Source: Geothermobacter hydrogeniphilus
GTDB lineage: Bacteria; Desulfobacterota; Desulfuromonadia; Desulfuromonadales; Geothermobacteraceae
Reading direction: 5' to 3'
Assembly (NCBI RefSeq): GCF_002898515.1
Contig: NZ_PPFX01000030.1
Span: 1 to 50,078 of the forward strand
Length of the DNA: 50,078 nucleotides
Shown here: piece after piece, positions 23,487 through 32,776 of the stretch
Layout of the letters: each line of letters begins with the position of its first letter
How positions within the stretch are numbered: the first letter of the stretch is position 1
Program-made: the position numbers and the translations under genes
The notes under the pieces: model-generated
What the model was told of the DNA's origin: nothing
The model's input: the letters and a program-made list of their open reading frames with translations, nothing else
Database searches by the model: none

Positions 23487-24461
23487 TTAGTCTCCTCGTC
23501 GTGCCAGTTTGTTGCTGAAAATGGAGAGCAGCCCCCCGAGCATGATGTAGCCGATGGTCACCTCGGCCATGGCGACGATCTGCGCCGAGAGTCCCGCCGG
23601 GGTGACATCTCCGTAGCCGAGGGTGGTCAGAGTGACAACGCTGAAATAGAGGGGGGACAGCCAGGTGGCGTGATCACCGTAGTTGACATCGGTCAGGGTG
23701 AACAGCCAGGCAAAGAAGAAGGCCTGTATGCCGATCCAGAAACACCAGCGGAGCATGCTGCGTCCGCAGTCGCAGGTCAGCCACCAGGGGTAGTAGAGCA
23801 GGGCTGTCAGCCGGTTGTAGCTGCGGAACTCACGGATATAGTTCTGGTCGATGATTTCGCGCCGCATCAGGTAGGCTCCGGCGAAGTTGATGTCGCGGAT
23901 ATCGACGCCGACCCAGTTGGCGCGTTTGAATCCCTGCAGCCGTCGCAATCGTGCCCCCCGCAGGTCGGCATTGCTGAAGTTTGCGCCGCGGACGCAGGTC
24001 AGTGAGAGATCCGCCTGCTGCATATCGGCTTCGCTCAGGTCGCAGTGGGTCAGGGTCGCTTCGCGGATACGGGCCTGACGCAGATCAACGCAATGCAGGT
24101 TGGCGCCGCTTAGATTGGCGCGGCTGAAACTTGCTTCGTGCAGGTCCGCGCGGAACAGGCTGGCTTTTTCGAGCCGGGCCAGTCCGAATCCGGCTCGTCC
24201 CGCCCGGCAGCCTTCGAGATTGGCTCCGCTCAGGTAGGCCCCGGCAAATTCGGCCCCCTCCAGGTTCGCTTCGGCAAGGTTGGCTCCGCTGAGGTTGGTC
24301 CTGAAGAAACGCGTTCCGGCGAGGTTGGCCCCACTGAGGTCGATACCGGCCAGGTTGCGTCCGGAAAAGTCCCTGCCGGAAAGGTCTACACCGGGCAGCA
24401 GGTCGCCCGGTTGCGGGTCGACGATCGCCTCGGAGCTGGAAAGAACAGGGGCCTGATTCAT
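23487..24461 (-). CDS. Pentapeptide-repeat protein fused to a two-helix potassium channel
   Basis: A 324-residue protein with two parts. Residues 30-205 consist of pentapeptide repeats of the A(D/N)Lxx type (LSGANLAGTRF, LSGANLAEANLEGAEF), which fold as a right-handed quadrilateral helix. The C-terminal third has two membrane segments (MLRWCFWIGIQAFFFAWLFT; IVAMAEVTIGYIMLGGLLSI) around a pore loop with the potassium filter TLTTLGYGD. The start ATG at 24461 follows AGGAGA. It should be a tetrameric, K+-selective channel with a cytoplasmic repeat domain. The next gene, 4 bp later, encodes an HDOD protein, perhaps a regulator. Confidence 0.88.
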   Translation of the reverse strand: MNQAPVLSSSEAIVDPQPGDLLPGVDLSGRDFSGRNLAGIDLSGANLAGTRFFRTNLSGANLAEANLEGAEFAGAYLSGANLEGCRAGRAGFGLARLEKASLFRADLHEASFSRANLSGANLHCVDLRQARIREATLTHCDLSEADMQQADLSLTCVRGANFSNADLRGARLRRLQGFKRANWVGVDIRDINFAGAYLMRREIIDQNYIREFRSYNRLTALLYYPWWLTCDCGRSMLRWCFWIGIQAFFFAWLFTLTDVNYGDHATWLSPLYFSVVTLTTLGYGDVTPAGLSAQIVAMAEVTIGYIMLGGLLSIFSNKLARRGD

Positions 24462-24640
24462 GATGATGGATCTCCTGGAATTCATACCGCTCTGTTCAAC
24501 GTTTCGACCGGAGGAGTGTTTTTCTTTACCCGGATCGATGCCGACGAGGCGATCTGACGCCCTGTATCTTCGGAACCTCGGTCCGTGACAGAAGTGGTGG
24601 CTATGGAAAGGTGCATATGGAGGAAAATTCTGCTAGATTG

Positions 24641-24655
24641 AACCTGATTCAGGTT
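24641..24655. promoter_or_regulatory. Perfect palindrome, possible operator
   Basis: AACCTGATTCAGGTT is a 7-bp perfect inverted repeat around one T. It lies in the 281-bp divergent gap between the channel gene and the TPR gene, 88 bp before the TPR start. Its core resembles the CTGAATC/GATTCAG element ends, so it may be a remnant rather than an operator. Nothing else definite was seen in this gap. Confidence 0.3.
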
Positions 24656-24742
24656 AAAGCAGGGTTCCGAATCAAGTGATAAAAGCGGAGAACCCGGAAC
24701 CTGATTGCGGCCGACCGTCAGCCATGTGCAGGAACACGCTTC

Positions 24743-25990
24743 ATGAGTGAGCATTTCGAAGATTTTTTTGCTGAAGAACCGGAAGAAACCCTCTACCTGG
24801 TTCAGGAGGCCCTTGATCGCGGCGACAATGCCGTTGCCCTTGACCTGGCCGAGGCGTACCTGGAGGATCATCCCCTCTGCGTCGAGGCGATGAATCACTG
24901 CGCTGTCGCCGCCGCCAACCTCGGGGATCATCGCAAGGCCTTGGCACTCTACCGCAAGGCCCTCCAGCTTGATCCGCGCAACGGGGCCATTCATCACAAC
25001 TATGGTGTTTTGGCCGAGCGGCTGGGCCGTTACCGTGAGGCCTATGAACACCTGTGGCGGTCCCTGGAGTTGCAGCCCGATTTTCCTGAAGCCTATATCA
25101 ATCTCGGCAATGTGCTGGATGAACTGGATCGGACCGAGGAGGCCCTGCAGATGTATCTGCGGGCCCTGCACCGCCTGCCCGAATCACCCGATATCCTCTA
25201 CAACATCGGTTATGCCCTGAACCGCCTGCAGCGGCATGGCGAAGCCGGTGACTATTTCGACCGGGCCCTGCGGTTGGCTCCTGACGATCCCGCCTGCCAC
25301 AATGGCCGCGGTTACGCCCTGGCCGGACTGGGGCGGGACGAGGAGGCTCTCGTCAGTTATGCCGAGGCGATCGCCCGTGATCCGGAAATCGCTTCCTATC
25401 ATTACAATCGTGGGCTTTCCCTGGTGCGGTTACAGCGTCAGGACGAGGCGCTGCAGGCTTTTTCCCGGGTTCTGGAGCTGGATGGCGGGTTCTTCGAGGC
25501 CTATATCGAACGAGCCCATCTGCTGGCGTCAAGGGGCGAGTTGACGAGGGCCCTGGAGGATCTGGCGGCGGCGGAACGGATCGACCCCGACAGTCCCGAC
25601 CCGAGTTTTTACCGGGCGATGGTTTTTGAACGCCGGGGAGATGTGTCCGGCGCCCTGGCGGCACTCGAAGAAAGTTTGCGGCTTGATCCTGACTCTCTCT
25701 TCATTCTCAACAACAAGGGAAACCTGTTGATGGATATGGGTCGCCTGGATGAAGCCCTGAAGTGTTTTGATGCCATTCTTGAGCGCTCCGACCGTTATCC
25801 GCTCGCTCTCTACAACCGTGCCTGCGTCATGGCTCTGCAGGGCAAGGTCCGCGAGGCGGTCAAGACGCTCGGCCAGGCCGTGGAGCAGGATGTCCATTTC
25901 CTCGAAGATGCCCTGGACGATCCCGATTTCGACGGTATCCGTCAGGTGCCTTCCTTTGCCCGCCTGATCAGGAGATACGAGGCCCCGTGA
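24743..25990 (+). CDS. TPR-repeat protein upstream of copA
   Basis: A 415-residue soluble protein made of about eleven tetratricopeptide repeats. Examples: AVLAERLGRYREAYEHLWRS, NIGYALNRLQRHGEAGDYFD and NKGNLLMDMGRLDEALKCFD. No signal peptide or catalytic domain is seen. It should be a protein-interaction scaffold in the cytosol. Its stop codon overlaps the GTG start of the copper ATPase gene (GTGA, 25987-25990), a strong sign of coupled translation. A role in copper handling is suggested only by position. Confidence 0.85.
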   Translation: MSEHFEDFFAEEPEETLYLVQEALDRGDNAVALDLAEAYLEDHPLCVEAMNHCAVAAANLGDHRKALALYRKALQLDPRNGAIHHNYGVLAERLGRYREAYEHLWRSLELQPDFPEAYINLGNVLDELDRTEEALQMYLRALHRLPESPDILYNIGYALNRLQRHGEAGDYFDRALRLAPDDPACHNGRGYALAGLGRDEEALVSYAEAIARDPEIASYHYNRGLSLVRLQRQDEALQAFSRVLELDGGFFEAYIERAHLLASRGELTRALEDLAAAERIDPDSPDPSFYRAMVFERRGDVSGALAALEESLRLDPDSLFILNNKGNLLMDMGRLDEALKCFDAILERSDRYPLALYNRACVMALQGKVREAVKTLGQAVEQDVHFLEDALDDPDFDGIRQVPSFARLIRRYEAP

Positions 25991-28674
25991 ATTCATCCGT
26001 GAGATTGCCGGTGCAGGGTATGCGTTGCGGTAAATGCGTTGCCCGTCTGACCGATATCCTTCAGCAGCAGCCGGGAGTTGAACAGGTCGATGTCGATCTC
26101 GCCGCCGCCTGCGCCCGCCTGCAGTACGACCCGCGACAGACCGATCCGGAACGCCTGGCGGCGGTGGTTGTGGAGGCCGGTTTCCGGGTTGAAGAGGCGC
26201 CATCCGAAGAATCCCGGTCGGCTGAGCCCGACCGGGAGACCGGTCTCCCGGTCGGGTCCGCGACCGAGTCGATTCAGCTGCCGCTCTACGGTATGAGCTG
26301 CAGCAACTGCGCCCGTTCGATCGAAAAAGGGGTCAGCCGGATTGCCGGGGTCATTTCGGCTGAGGTTAATTTTGCTCTCGAAAGCCTGTCCGTAGAATGG
26401 CATCCGGCGGAGGTCGATGTCGCCACTATCCGCGCGGTCATTCGTGAGTTGGGGTTCCGGGCCGGGCAACCGGCCACCATGACCCGTCCCGGTGAACTCA
26501 GCTTCGCTGTCAGCGGCATGCACTGTGCCAGTTGCGCCCGTACTATTGAGGACAAACTCTCCACGCTCCCCGGCCTGCGCCGGGTCCGGGTCAACCTGGC
26601 GGATGATTCAGCCAGTGTCGGTTTCGATCCGCGGCAACTCTCCGAAGAGGAGATCCTCGATGCCGTGCGCCAGGCCGGGTATACACCGATCGTTGATGAC
26701 AGCGCCGAACGTCAGGCTGGTGAGGACCGCCGTCAGTTGCAGTGGCTGCTGTTCTCCGCCGCCCTGTCGCTGCCGATCATGCCGCTGATGTGGGTCCCGC
26801 TGTTCGGGACCGGGACCCTCTACCTGATCGCCCTGCTTTCCAGCCTGGTGCAGTTCAGCGCCGGCCTGACCTTTTATCGCGGTGCCTGGCATTCGTTGCG
26901 CAACCGATCGAGCAACATGGATGTCCTGGTCGCCCTCGGCATCAGTGCCGCCTACGGCTATTCGCTGCTTTCCCTGTTCGGCCTGCTGGGGGCGGACAGC
27001 CCGGTCTTTTTCGAAACCAGCGCCATGCTGATCACCTTTATCCGCTTCGGCAAATGGCTCGAATCCCGGGCCAAGGGCAAGGCCGGCAGGGCTCTGCGGG
27101 AACTGCTCGACCTGCAGCCGCAGCAGGCGCGTCTGCTGGTCAAGGAACGTGAGAAGGAGATTCCTGCGGCGCTGGTTGAAGTCGGGGACCTGCTGGTGGT
27201 CAAGGCCGGGGAAAAGATCCCGGTCGACGGCGTCGTGGTGGAAGGGGAGTCGGCGGTTGACGAGTCGTTGCTGACCGGTGAATCGGTGCCGGTCGCCAAG
27301 GGGTCCGGTGATGTCGTGACCGGCGGCACGATCAGCCGCAACGGCAGGCTGCTGGTGGAAGCGAAACGGGTCGGTACCGAGACCGCCCTGGCCCAGATTG
27401 TCGCCCTGGTATCCGCCGCCCAGGCGGATAAGGCACCGATTCAGCGGTTGGCCGACCGGGTTTCCAATGTCTTCGTGCCGACGGTGGTCGGTCTGTCGGT
27501 GCTGACTTTTCTGGGCTGGTATTTTGTTTTCGACGCCGGTTTTCTGTTCGCCTTCCAGACCTCCGTCGCGGTGCTGGTCATTGCCTGTCCCTGCGCCCTC
27601 GGCCTGGCGACCCCGACGGCTATCATGGTCGGCAGCGCGGTCGGTCTGAAGGCCGGGATCCTGTTCAAAAAGGCTTCGGTGCTGGAAAATATCTCCCGGC
27701 TGGAGGTCATCCTGCTCGACAAGACCGGTACTCTCACCAGCGGTGATTTCGCTGTCGCCGAGGTTCGTGCCGCGGCGGAAAGTGATGAAAACGAACTGCT
27801 GCGGATTGCCGCCAGTCTTGAGTCCGCCAGCAATCATCCGCTGGCCGCGGCGGTGGTGCGGCGGGCCGAAGAGGCGGGCCTGTCCCTTTCCGCGGTGACC
27901 GAGGTCATGGAACACGGCGGGCACGGCCTGGTTGGGCGGATTGAGGGTCGCCTGGTCGCCGCCGGAAACGCGCAACTGATGCGGCAGCAGGAGGTCGAGG
28001 TCGAGACCTGGTCAGCTCTGGGGGAAGAGTGGTCCTCTGCCGGCAGGTCACTGATCTACGTTGCTCGTGACGGCCGTCTGCTCGGACTGATGGGGTTGGC
28101 CGACAGTCTCAAGAGTGATTCGGTTGCCGCTGTCAGCGCGCTTCGCCGCCTTGGGCTGAAGACCGTCCTGCTGACCGGAGACCGCCGCGAGGTGGCTGAA
28201 ACGGTTGCCGAACAGGTCGGAGTCGACGCTGTCGAGGCGGAGGTTCGCCCTGATCAGAAACTGGATGTGGTTCGTCGTTACCAGCAGCAGGGCGCGCAGG
28301 TCGGCATGGTCGGGGACGGCATCAATGACGCTCCGGCGCTGGCAGCGGCCGATGTCGGCATCGCCGTTGGCGGCGGCACCGACGTTGCCAAGGAAACCGG
28401 CGATCTGGTGCTGGTGCGCGGCGCGGTACGGGATGTCGAACGCGCCATCCGTCTGGGGCGGAAGACCCTGAACAAAATCCGCCAGAACCTGTTCTGGGCC
28501 TTTTTCTACAACCTGGTCGGTATCCCCCTCGCGGCCGGAGTCTTCTATCCGTTCTTCGGCTGGTTGCTGCGGCCGGAATTCGCCGGCCTGGCGATGGCCT
28601 TTTCCAGTGTTTCGGTGGTCAGCAACAGCCTGTTGCTGAAACGTTATGCCCGCCGCATGGAGAATGACTCTTGA
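25987..28674 (+). CDS. copA: Copper-exporting P1B-type ATPase with three metal-binding domains
   Basis: An 895-residue Cu(I) export pump. Three HMA domains carry the CxxC sites C14/C17, C105/C108 and C180/C183. The ATPase core has the membrane CPC motif (C534-P-C536), phosphorylated Asp578 in DKTGTL, SNHPLAA, GDGINDAPAL, and the last-helix MAFSSVSVVSNS signature of Cu(I) pumps. Most bacterial CopA proteins have one or two HMA domains. The start is GTG overlapping the TPR stop; the stop overlaps the TTG start of the following LOG-like gene. No copper-responsive regulator lies nearby. Confidence 0.95.
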   Translation: MNSSVRLPVQGMRCGKCVARLTDILQQQPGVEQVDVDLAAACARLQYDPRQTDPERLAAVVVEAGFRVEEAPSEESRSAEPDRETGLPVGSATESIQLPLYGMSCSNCARSIEKGVSRIAGVISAEVNFALESLSVEWHPAEVDVATIRAVIRELGFRAGQPATMTRPGELSFAVSGMHCASCARTIEDKLSTLPGLRRVRVNLADDSASVGFDPRQLSEEEILDAVRQAGYTPIVDDSAERQAGEDRRQLQWLLFSAALSLPIMPLMWVPLFGTGTLYLIALLSSLVQFSAGLTFYRGAWHSLRNRSSNMDVLVALGISAAYGYSLLSLFGLLGADSPVFFETSAMLITFIRFGKWLESRAKGKAGRALRELLDLQPQQARLLVKEREKEIPAALVEVGDLLVVKAGEKIPVDGVVVEGESAVDESLLTGESVPVAKGSGDVVTGGTISRNGRLLVEAKRVGTETALAQIVALVSAAQADKAPIQRLADRVSNVFVPTVVGLSVLTFLGWYFVFDAGFLFAFQTSVAVLVIACPCALGLATPTAIMVGSAVGLKAGILFKKASVLENISRLEVILLDKTGTLTSGDFAVAEVRAAAESDENELLRIAASLESASNHPLAAAVVRRAEEAGLSLSAVTEVMEHGGHGLVGRIEGRLVAAGNAQLMRQQEVEVETWSALGEEWSSAGRSLIYVARDGRLLGLMGLADSLKSDSVAAVSALRRLGLKTVLLTGDRREVAETVAEQVGVDAVEAEVRPDQKLDVVRRYQQQGAQVGMVGDGINDAPALAAADVGIAVGGGTDVAKETGDLVLVRGAVRDVERAIRLGRKTLNKIRQNLFWAFFYNLVGIPLAAGVFYPFFGWLLRPEFAGLAMAFSSVSVVSNSLLLKRYARRMENDS

Positions 28675-29159
28675 GTCGCCGCCTGCTGGTCGGAGTCATC
28701 GGCGCCGGCAGCATCGATGTCGCCGGCGCGGCATTGGCCGAGGAGATCGGTCGCCGTCTGGCCGACTCCGGGGCGGTGCTGGTCTGCGGCGGGCTCGGCG
28801 GAGTCATGGCCGCCGCCTGTCGCGGCGCCGCTGGGGCCGGAGGGGAGACCATCGGGTTGCTGCCCGGCAGTGATGCCGACAGTGCCAACGACGATGTTTC
28901 AATCGCCCTGCCGACCGGACTGGGACACGCGCGCAACGTGATGATCGCCCAGGTGAGCCGGGTTCTGATTGCCGTTGAAGGGGAGTATGGTACTCTTTCC
29001 GAGATAGCCATCGGACTGAAGTTGGGAAAACCGGTTGTCGTCCTCGGCCGTTGGGCCGGCCTGACGGGGGTCCACCGGGTCGAGACCGCCGCTGAAGCCG
29101 TCGAGCTGGCTCTGCGTCTGGCCGTCGAATCGCGGCCGGCTGATTTGAACCTGTCCTGA
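28671..29159 (+). CDS. TIGR00725/LOG-like Rossmann-fold protein
   Basis: A 162-residue protein with an N-terminal nucleotide-binding-like loop (VGVIGAGSIDVAGAALAEEI), GGLGGVMAAACRGA, and GEYGTLSEIAIGLK, the TIGR00725 counterpart of the LOG motif PGGxGTxxE. The family is related to lysine-decarboxylase-like/cytokinin-activating LOG proteins and MoCo-carrier proteins; no function is fixed. Start is TTG at 28671, within the copA stop (TTGA), with GGAG at 28659-28662. Membership in the TPR-copA operon is clear from the overlaps. Confidence 0.8.
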   Translation: MSRRLLVGVIGAGSIDVAGAALAEEIGRRLADSGAVLVCGGLGGVMAAACRGAAGAGGETIGLLPGSDADSANDDVSIALPTGLGHARNVMIAQVSRVLIAVEGEYGTLSEIAIGLKLGKPVVVLGRWAGLTGVHRVETAAEAVELALRLAVESRPADLNLS

Positions 29160-29161
29160 TC

Positions 29162-29183
29162 AGGTTCATGATTGGATGAACCT
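29162..29183 (+). other. Hairpin between the LOG-like and DHH genes
   Basis: AGGTTCAT (29162-29169) and ATGAACCT (29176-29183) form a perfect 8-bp stem around GATTGG. A second short palindrome, CCTGATCAGG, overlaps it on the left. No T-run follows, so it may attenuate transcription, protect mRNA ends, or be a remnant of repeat sequence. Confidence 0.4.
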
Positions 29184-29194
29184 GAATCATCAGG

Positions 29195-30241
29195 TTGAAG
29201 GGAAGAACGCTGGATCTGACACGTTCGAAAGAATTTTCCGGCCAGTTTCTTGACTGGGTGCGGGGCAAGGGGAATGTGTTGATTGTCGCCCATGACAATC
29301 CTGATCCCGATTCCCTGGCGGGGGCCATGGCCCTGAAGCACCTGCTGCTTAAGACCACCGGCCAGGATGCTACCATCACCTACGGCGGTATCATCGGCCG
29401 GGGTGAAAACCGCACCATGGCCGAATTGCTGGAAATCGACACGGTTCATTTCGACCATATCGACCTTGATTCCTTCCAGGTTATCTGTCTGGTCGATACC
29501 CAGCCGGGTACCGGCAACAATTCTTTTCCGGAAGACCGCGCCGTTCATCTGGTGATCGATCATCATCCGATCCGTGATGCCTGTTCAACCTGCCGCTGGG
29601 TCGATATCCGTGAAAACTTCGGGGCTTCCGCGACTATCCTGCTCGAATATCTGCTGGCCAACGACATCAGTTTCGGCACCAAGCTGGCGACTATTCTTTT
29701 CTATGCCATCAAGTCCGAGACCCAGGACCTCGGTCGTGACTGGGTCAAGGCTGACCGGGAGGCCTATCTCTACCTGCTTCCCCTGGCCAACAACCGCATC
29801 CTCTACCGCATTACCCATCCCAAGGTGCCTCGTCAGTATTTTTTTTCCTACAACCGGGCGATTGAAAACTCACGTCTTTTCGACGATGTGCTGGTTTTCA
29901 ACCTTTATGCCATTGACAACCCGGATATTGTCGCCGAAATGGCCGATTTTCTGTTGCGCATGGAAGGCGTCGAGGTGGTCCTCGGCATGGGGCAGTACCA
30001 GGGGGAGGAAGTCGTTTCCCTGCGTACCAGTCAACCGGAGATCATTGCCGGTGAGGCGATTCGGGTGGTTTTGAACGGGCTCGGAACCGCCGGCGGACAC
30101 CACACCACAGCCGGCGGTCAGATCAAGCCGATGGTCGGCAACCAGGCGGTGCAGCGGGAACTGGAAAACAGCCTGACCCGGAGGCTGCTCGAGTATCTGG
30201 GACGGAAACCGGGCCGGGGCAGGCCCCTGATCCAGGCGTAG
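29195..30241 (+). CDS. DHH/DHHA1-family phosphoesterase
   Basis: A 348-residue soluble enzyme of the RecJ/NrnA superfamily. Metal-binding motifs: VAHDNPDPDSLAGA near residue 32, LVDTQPG, and VIDHHPIRD (the DHH motif). The C-terminal DHHA1 domain has GGHHTTAGGQI. Such proteins hydrolyse nano-RNA, pAp or cyclic dinucleotides; the exact substrate cannot be fixed, though the spacing is that of NrnA-like proteins. The start is uncertain: TTG 29195 is the first possible, but AAGGGAAG at 29198-29205 would serve a start a few codons later. Confidence 0.82.
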   Translation: MKGRTLDLTRSKEFSGQFLDWVRGKGNVLIVAHDNPDPDSLAGAMALKHLLLKTTGQDATITYGGIIGRGENRTMAELLEIDTVHFDHIDLDSFQVICLVDTQPGTGNNSFPEDRAVHLVIDHHPIRDACSTCRWVDIRENFGASATILLEYLLANDISFGTKLATILFYAIKSETQDLGRDWVKADREAYLYLLPLANNRILYRITHPKVPRQYFFSYNRAIENSRLFDDVLVFNLYAIDNPDIVAEMADFLLRMEGVEVVLGMGQYQGEEVVSLRTSQPEIIAGEAIRVVLNGLGTAGGHHTTAGGQIKPMVGNQAVQRELENSLTRRLLEYLGRKPGRGRPLIQA

Positions 30242-30262
30242 AAGCCTCGGGCGGCAGTGGCG

Positions 30263-30292
30263 TTGACAGTCCCGTACGGGCCAAGGTATAAC
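30263..30292 (+). promoter_or_regulatory. Sigma-70 promoter of the amidase-rph-rdgB operon
   Basis: A perfect -35, TTGACA (30263-30268), and TATAAC (30287-30292) are 18 bp apart. The spacer contains the perfect 10-bp palindrome CCCGTACGGG at 30271-30280, a possible operator. Transcription would start near 30299, leaving a leader of about 54 nt. Confidence 0.6.
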
Positions 30293-30352
30293 CAATCGGT
30301 CCAGCTCCAGGATTCAGACCCGTAAATACACCCTTCCAGTTGTGGGCAAAGC

Positions 30353-31438
30353 ATGTCAAGCCGGATTCAGTTCCTTATCCTTTCAATCCTGTTCCTCTGC
30401 CTGTCCAGCCCCGGCTATGCCGCGGTTGAGATTGCCTGGAGTGGGCAAAAGCCGAAACTGATCAACGAGGTCTACAATCGTGATGGCGTCGCCTATCTGG
30501 CCATCGACGATGTCATGCGGGCGCTGCGGCTGAAGGGGCGCTGGTATTCTGTTGATCACCGCTACCGTTTCCGGACACCGATGGGCAAGGCCTCTCTTTT
30601 CCCGGGGGGAGCCTATCTGCGGGTCGGTGACCAGTTTATTCCGCTTGATCATCCGCCTCGTTTCATCGACGGTCGGTTGCGTGTTCCCGAAGATTTTGTC
30701 CTCGTCCAGCTTCCCGCCCTGACCGGGAATTCGGTTTATTATCGCAACCTCAATCCTGTCGGTGAAGTCAAGTCGCCGGGTGACGAAAGTGCCCTTGACC
30801 AGTTGTTCGCTTTTTTGCTGCGTAAGAAAAACCGTCAGGAAGTCAGTCATCTGCGTGCAATCGCCATCGATGTCGGGCACGGTGGAAGCGACAGCGGCGT
30901 GATTGGGCTTACCGGCGTCAAGGAAAAGGATGTGGTTCTTGAGTTCGCCGGACAGCTTGAGAAGCTGATCAAGATGCGTCTCGGCATTCCGGTTTACCTG
31001 AGCCGGGACGGTGATTATACCCTGGACCGGAAACATCGATTGCAGGCGGTTTCCAAGCCTGATGTCGATGCCTACCTGATTCTTCATGCCCAAGGGCATT
31101 TCACTCCCGCCGCCCACGGTGTTGAGCTTTATGTGCGCCCGGTCGCGGCGACGGCTGACGACAGGTTGCGGGCCGGGGATGTGGATGACAGCACCCGCCT
31201 GGCGCTCGATGCCCGCCAGGCGCTGCTCGATGAAGGTTTTACCGTGGCGGAGGTTCATTCGGCCAACCTGCTGCCCCTCGGCCGGGGGGATCTGCCGACC
31301 GTAATGATTGAACTCGGATACCTGAGCAATGCCGATGATCTGGCACTTCTCAAGGATGGCGAAGCGCGGCAGATGCTGGCGGAGGCCATCTTCGACGGGT
31401 TGAAAAAATACGATGATGATACGAGGAGTAAGAAGTGA
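30353..31438 (+). CDS. N-acetylmuramoyl-L-alanine amidase (Amidase_3), exported
   Basis: A 361-residue periplasmic enzyme that cuts the bond between N-acetylmuramic acid and the stem peptide. It has a signal peptide with probable cleavage after GYA (residue 23). An N-terminal domain of about 130 residues resembles copper-amine-oxidase-N/AMIN-type modules ([20 protein letters not shown]). The amidase domain has zinc ligands in [22 protein letters not shown] and LILHAQGHF, and the catalytic Glu in [10 protein letters not shown]. The usual SxHANA is replaced by LHAQGHF. Its stop overlaps the GTG start of rph. Confidence 0.9.
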   Translation: MSSRIQFLILSILFLCLSSPGYAAVEIAWSGQKPKLINEVYNRDGVAYLAIDDVMRALRLKGRWYSVDHRYRFRTPMGKASLFPGGAYLRVGDQFIPLDHPPRFIDGRLRVPEDFVLVQLPALTGNSVYYRNLNPVGEVKSPGDESALDQLFAFLLRKKNRQEVSHLRAIAIDVGHGGSDSGVIGLTGVKEKDVVLEFAGQLEKLIKMRLGIPVYLSRDGDYTLDRKHRLQAVSKPDVDAYLILHAQGHFTPAAHGVELYVRPVAATADDRLRAGDVDDSTRLALDARQALLDEGFTVAEVHSANLLPLGRGDLPTVMIELGYLSNADDLALLKDGEARQMLAEAIFDGLKKYDDDTRSKK

Positions 31439-32172
31439 CGGATGGAATAACGCGCTGTGATAAACGTGACGTCGACCAGCTTCGAGAGGTCGATTTCGAG
31501 ATTGGTTTCAACCGATATGCCGAAGGTTCGGTGCTGGTCAGTTTCGGGGCGACCCGGGTGCTGTGCAATGCCACCGTCGAAGAAAAAGTCCCGCCGTTCA
31601 TGCGCGGTGAGGGACGTGGTTGGGTGACGGCAGAATATGCCATGTTGCCGCGTGCCACCCACAGCCGCTCGGCCCGTGAATCGGTGCGTGGCAGAATCGG
31701 CGGCCGGACCCATGAAATTCAACGCCTTATAGGTCGTTCACTGCGGGCCGTGGTTGACCTCAACCTGCTCGGTGAGAGGACCATCCAGATCGACTGCGAT
31801 GTCCTGCAGGCCGATGGAGGCACCCGTACCGCCTCGATTACCGGAGCCTATGTTGCGCTGGTGACCGCGCTGCGTAAGCTGCAGCGTGAAGGGTTGCTCA
31901 GCGAAGATCCCCTGCGTGACAGTGTTTCCGCGGTCAGTGTCGGCATCGTCGCCGGTGTGCCGATGCTTGATCTCTGCTACGAGGAAGATGCCCGGGCCGA
32001 TGTTGACATGAACTTCGTCGTGACCGGCCGCGGGAAGTTTATCGAAGTTCAGGGGACCGCCGAGGCGGAACCTTTCAGTGTCGACCAGTTGCGGCAGCTG
32101 CAGGAACTGGCCCTGGCCGGATGTCGCCGCCTGGGTGAATTGCAGGCCGAGGCCCTGGGGGATCGATTGTGA
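31435..32172 (+). CDS. rph: Ribonuclease PH
   Basis: Phosphorolytic 3'-5' exoribonuclease that trims tRNA 3' ends. The 245 residues contain [40 protein letters not shown] and the phosphate-site [20 protein letters not shown], all typical. The N terminus reads [11 protein letters not shown] where most have RxDGRxxDxLR. The start is GTG within the amidase stop (GTGA), with GAGGAG as ribosome site. The downstream rdgB overlaps in the same way; rph-rdgB is a common bacterial pair. Confidence 0.95.
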   Translation: MTDGITRCDKRDVDQLREVDFEIGFNRYAEGSVLVSFGATRVLCNATVEEKVPPFMRGEGRGWVTAEYAMLPRATHSRSARESVRGRIGGRTHEIQRLIGRSLRAVVDLNLLGERTIQIDCDVLQADGGTRTASITGAYVALVTALRKLQREGLLSEDPLRDSVSAVSVGIVAGVPMLDLCYEEDARADVDMNFVVTGRGKFIEVQGTAEAEPFSVDQLRQLQELALAGCRRLGELQAEALGDRL

Positions 32173-32747
32173 AACTGGTGGTCGCGACTGGAAACGCCGG
32201 TAAGCTGAAGGAAATCCGCCGGTTGCTCGCCGATCGGGCGATCGAGGTTTTGAGCCTGGCCGATTTCGACAATCTGCCCGAGATTGTTGAAGACGGTGAA
32301 ACCTTCGCCGCGAATGCCGAGAAAAAAGCCCGTATCATCGCCGAGGCCACCGGTCTGCTGACCCTGGCTGATGATTCCGGGTTGACCGTGGCGGCCCTGA
32401 ACGGGGCTCCCGGAGTGCGTTCGGCGCGTTTCGCCGGAGAGAATGCCGGTGACGCCGACAATAACCGGAAGCTGCTGAATCAATTACAGGGTGTTGCGGG
32501 CGACCGGCGTCAGGCGGCCTTTGTCTGCTCCATGGTCCTTTGTTCGCCGGCGGGTGACTGTCGCTGTTTTGATGGTAAACTCGAAGGAAGGATTCTTGAA
32601 GAACCGCGAGGCCGTGGCGGATTTGGTTATGACCCCCTGTTCTGGGTCGATGAGCAGGAAGCGACACTGGCTGAACTGCCTCTCGACATCAAAAATCGTA
32701 TCAGTCACCGGGGACAGGCATTACGAGCCCTGATCGACAGCCTCTGA
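32169..32747 (+). CDS. rdgB: XTP/dITP pyrophosphatase RdgB
   Basis: House-cleaning nucleotide hydrolase that removes dITP, dUTP-like and XTP nucleotides. The 192 residues show the family's [40 protein letters not shown] and ISHRGQA motifs. Length is typical. It starts with GTG inside the rph stop (GTGA at 32169-32172). Confidence 0.95.
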   Translation: MKLVVATGNAGKLKEIRRLLADRAIEVLSLADFDNLPEIVEDGETFAANAEKKARIIAEATGLLTLADDSGLTVAALNGAPGVRSARFAGENAGDADNNRKLLNQLQGVAGDRRQAAFVCSMVLCSPAGDCRCFDGKLEGRILEEPRGRGGFGYDPLFWVDEQEATLAELPLDIKNRISHRGQALRALIDSL

Positions 32748-32776
32748 AACCAGTTGGCAGGACGGAAGACAAACGA

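Noticed and set aside
23487-24461. Qnr-like quinolone-resistance function for the pentapeptide-repeat protein
   Set aside because: The repeats are fused to a potassium-channel pore and the protein is membrane-bound, unlike Qnr/MfpA proteins.
24617-24679. A 20-codon open frame with AAAGG 5 nt upstream, before the TPR gene
   Set aside because: It overlaps the AACCTGATTCAGGTT palindrome, has no recognisable leader-peptide features, and could occur by chance. Ribosome profiling would decide.
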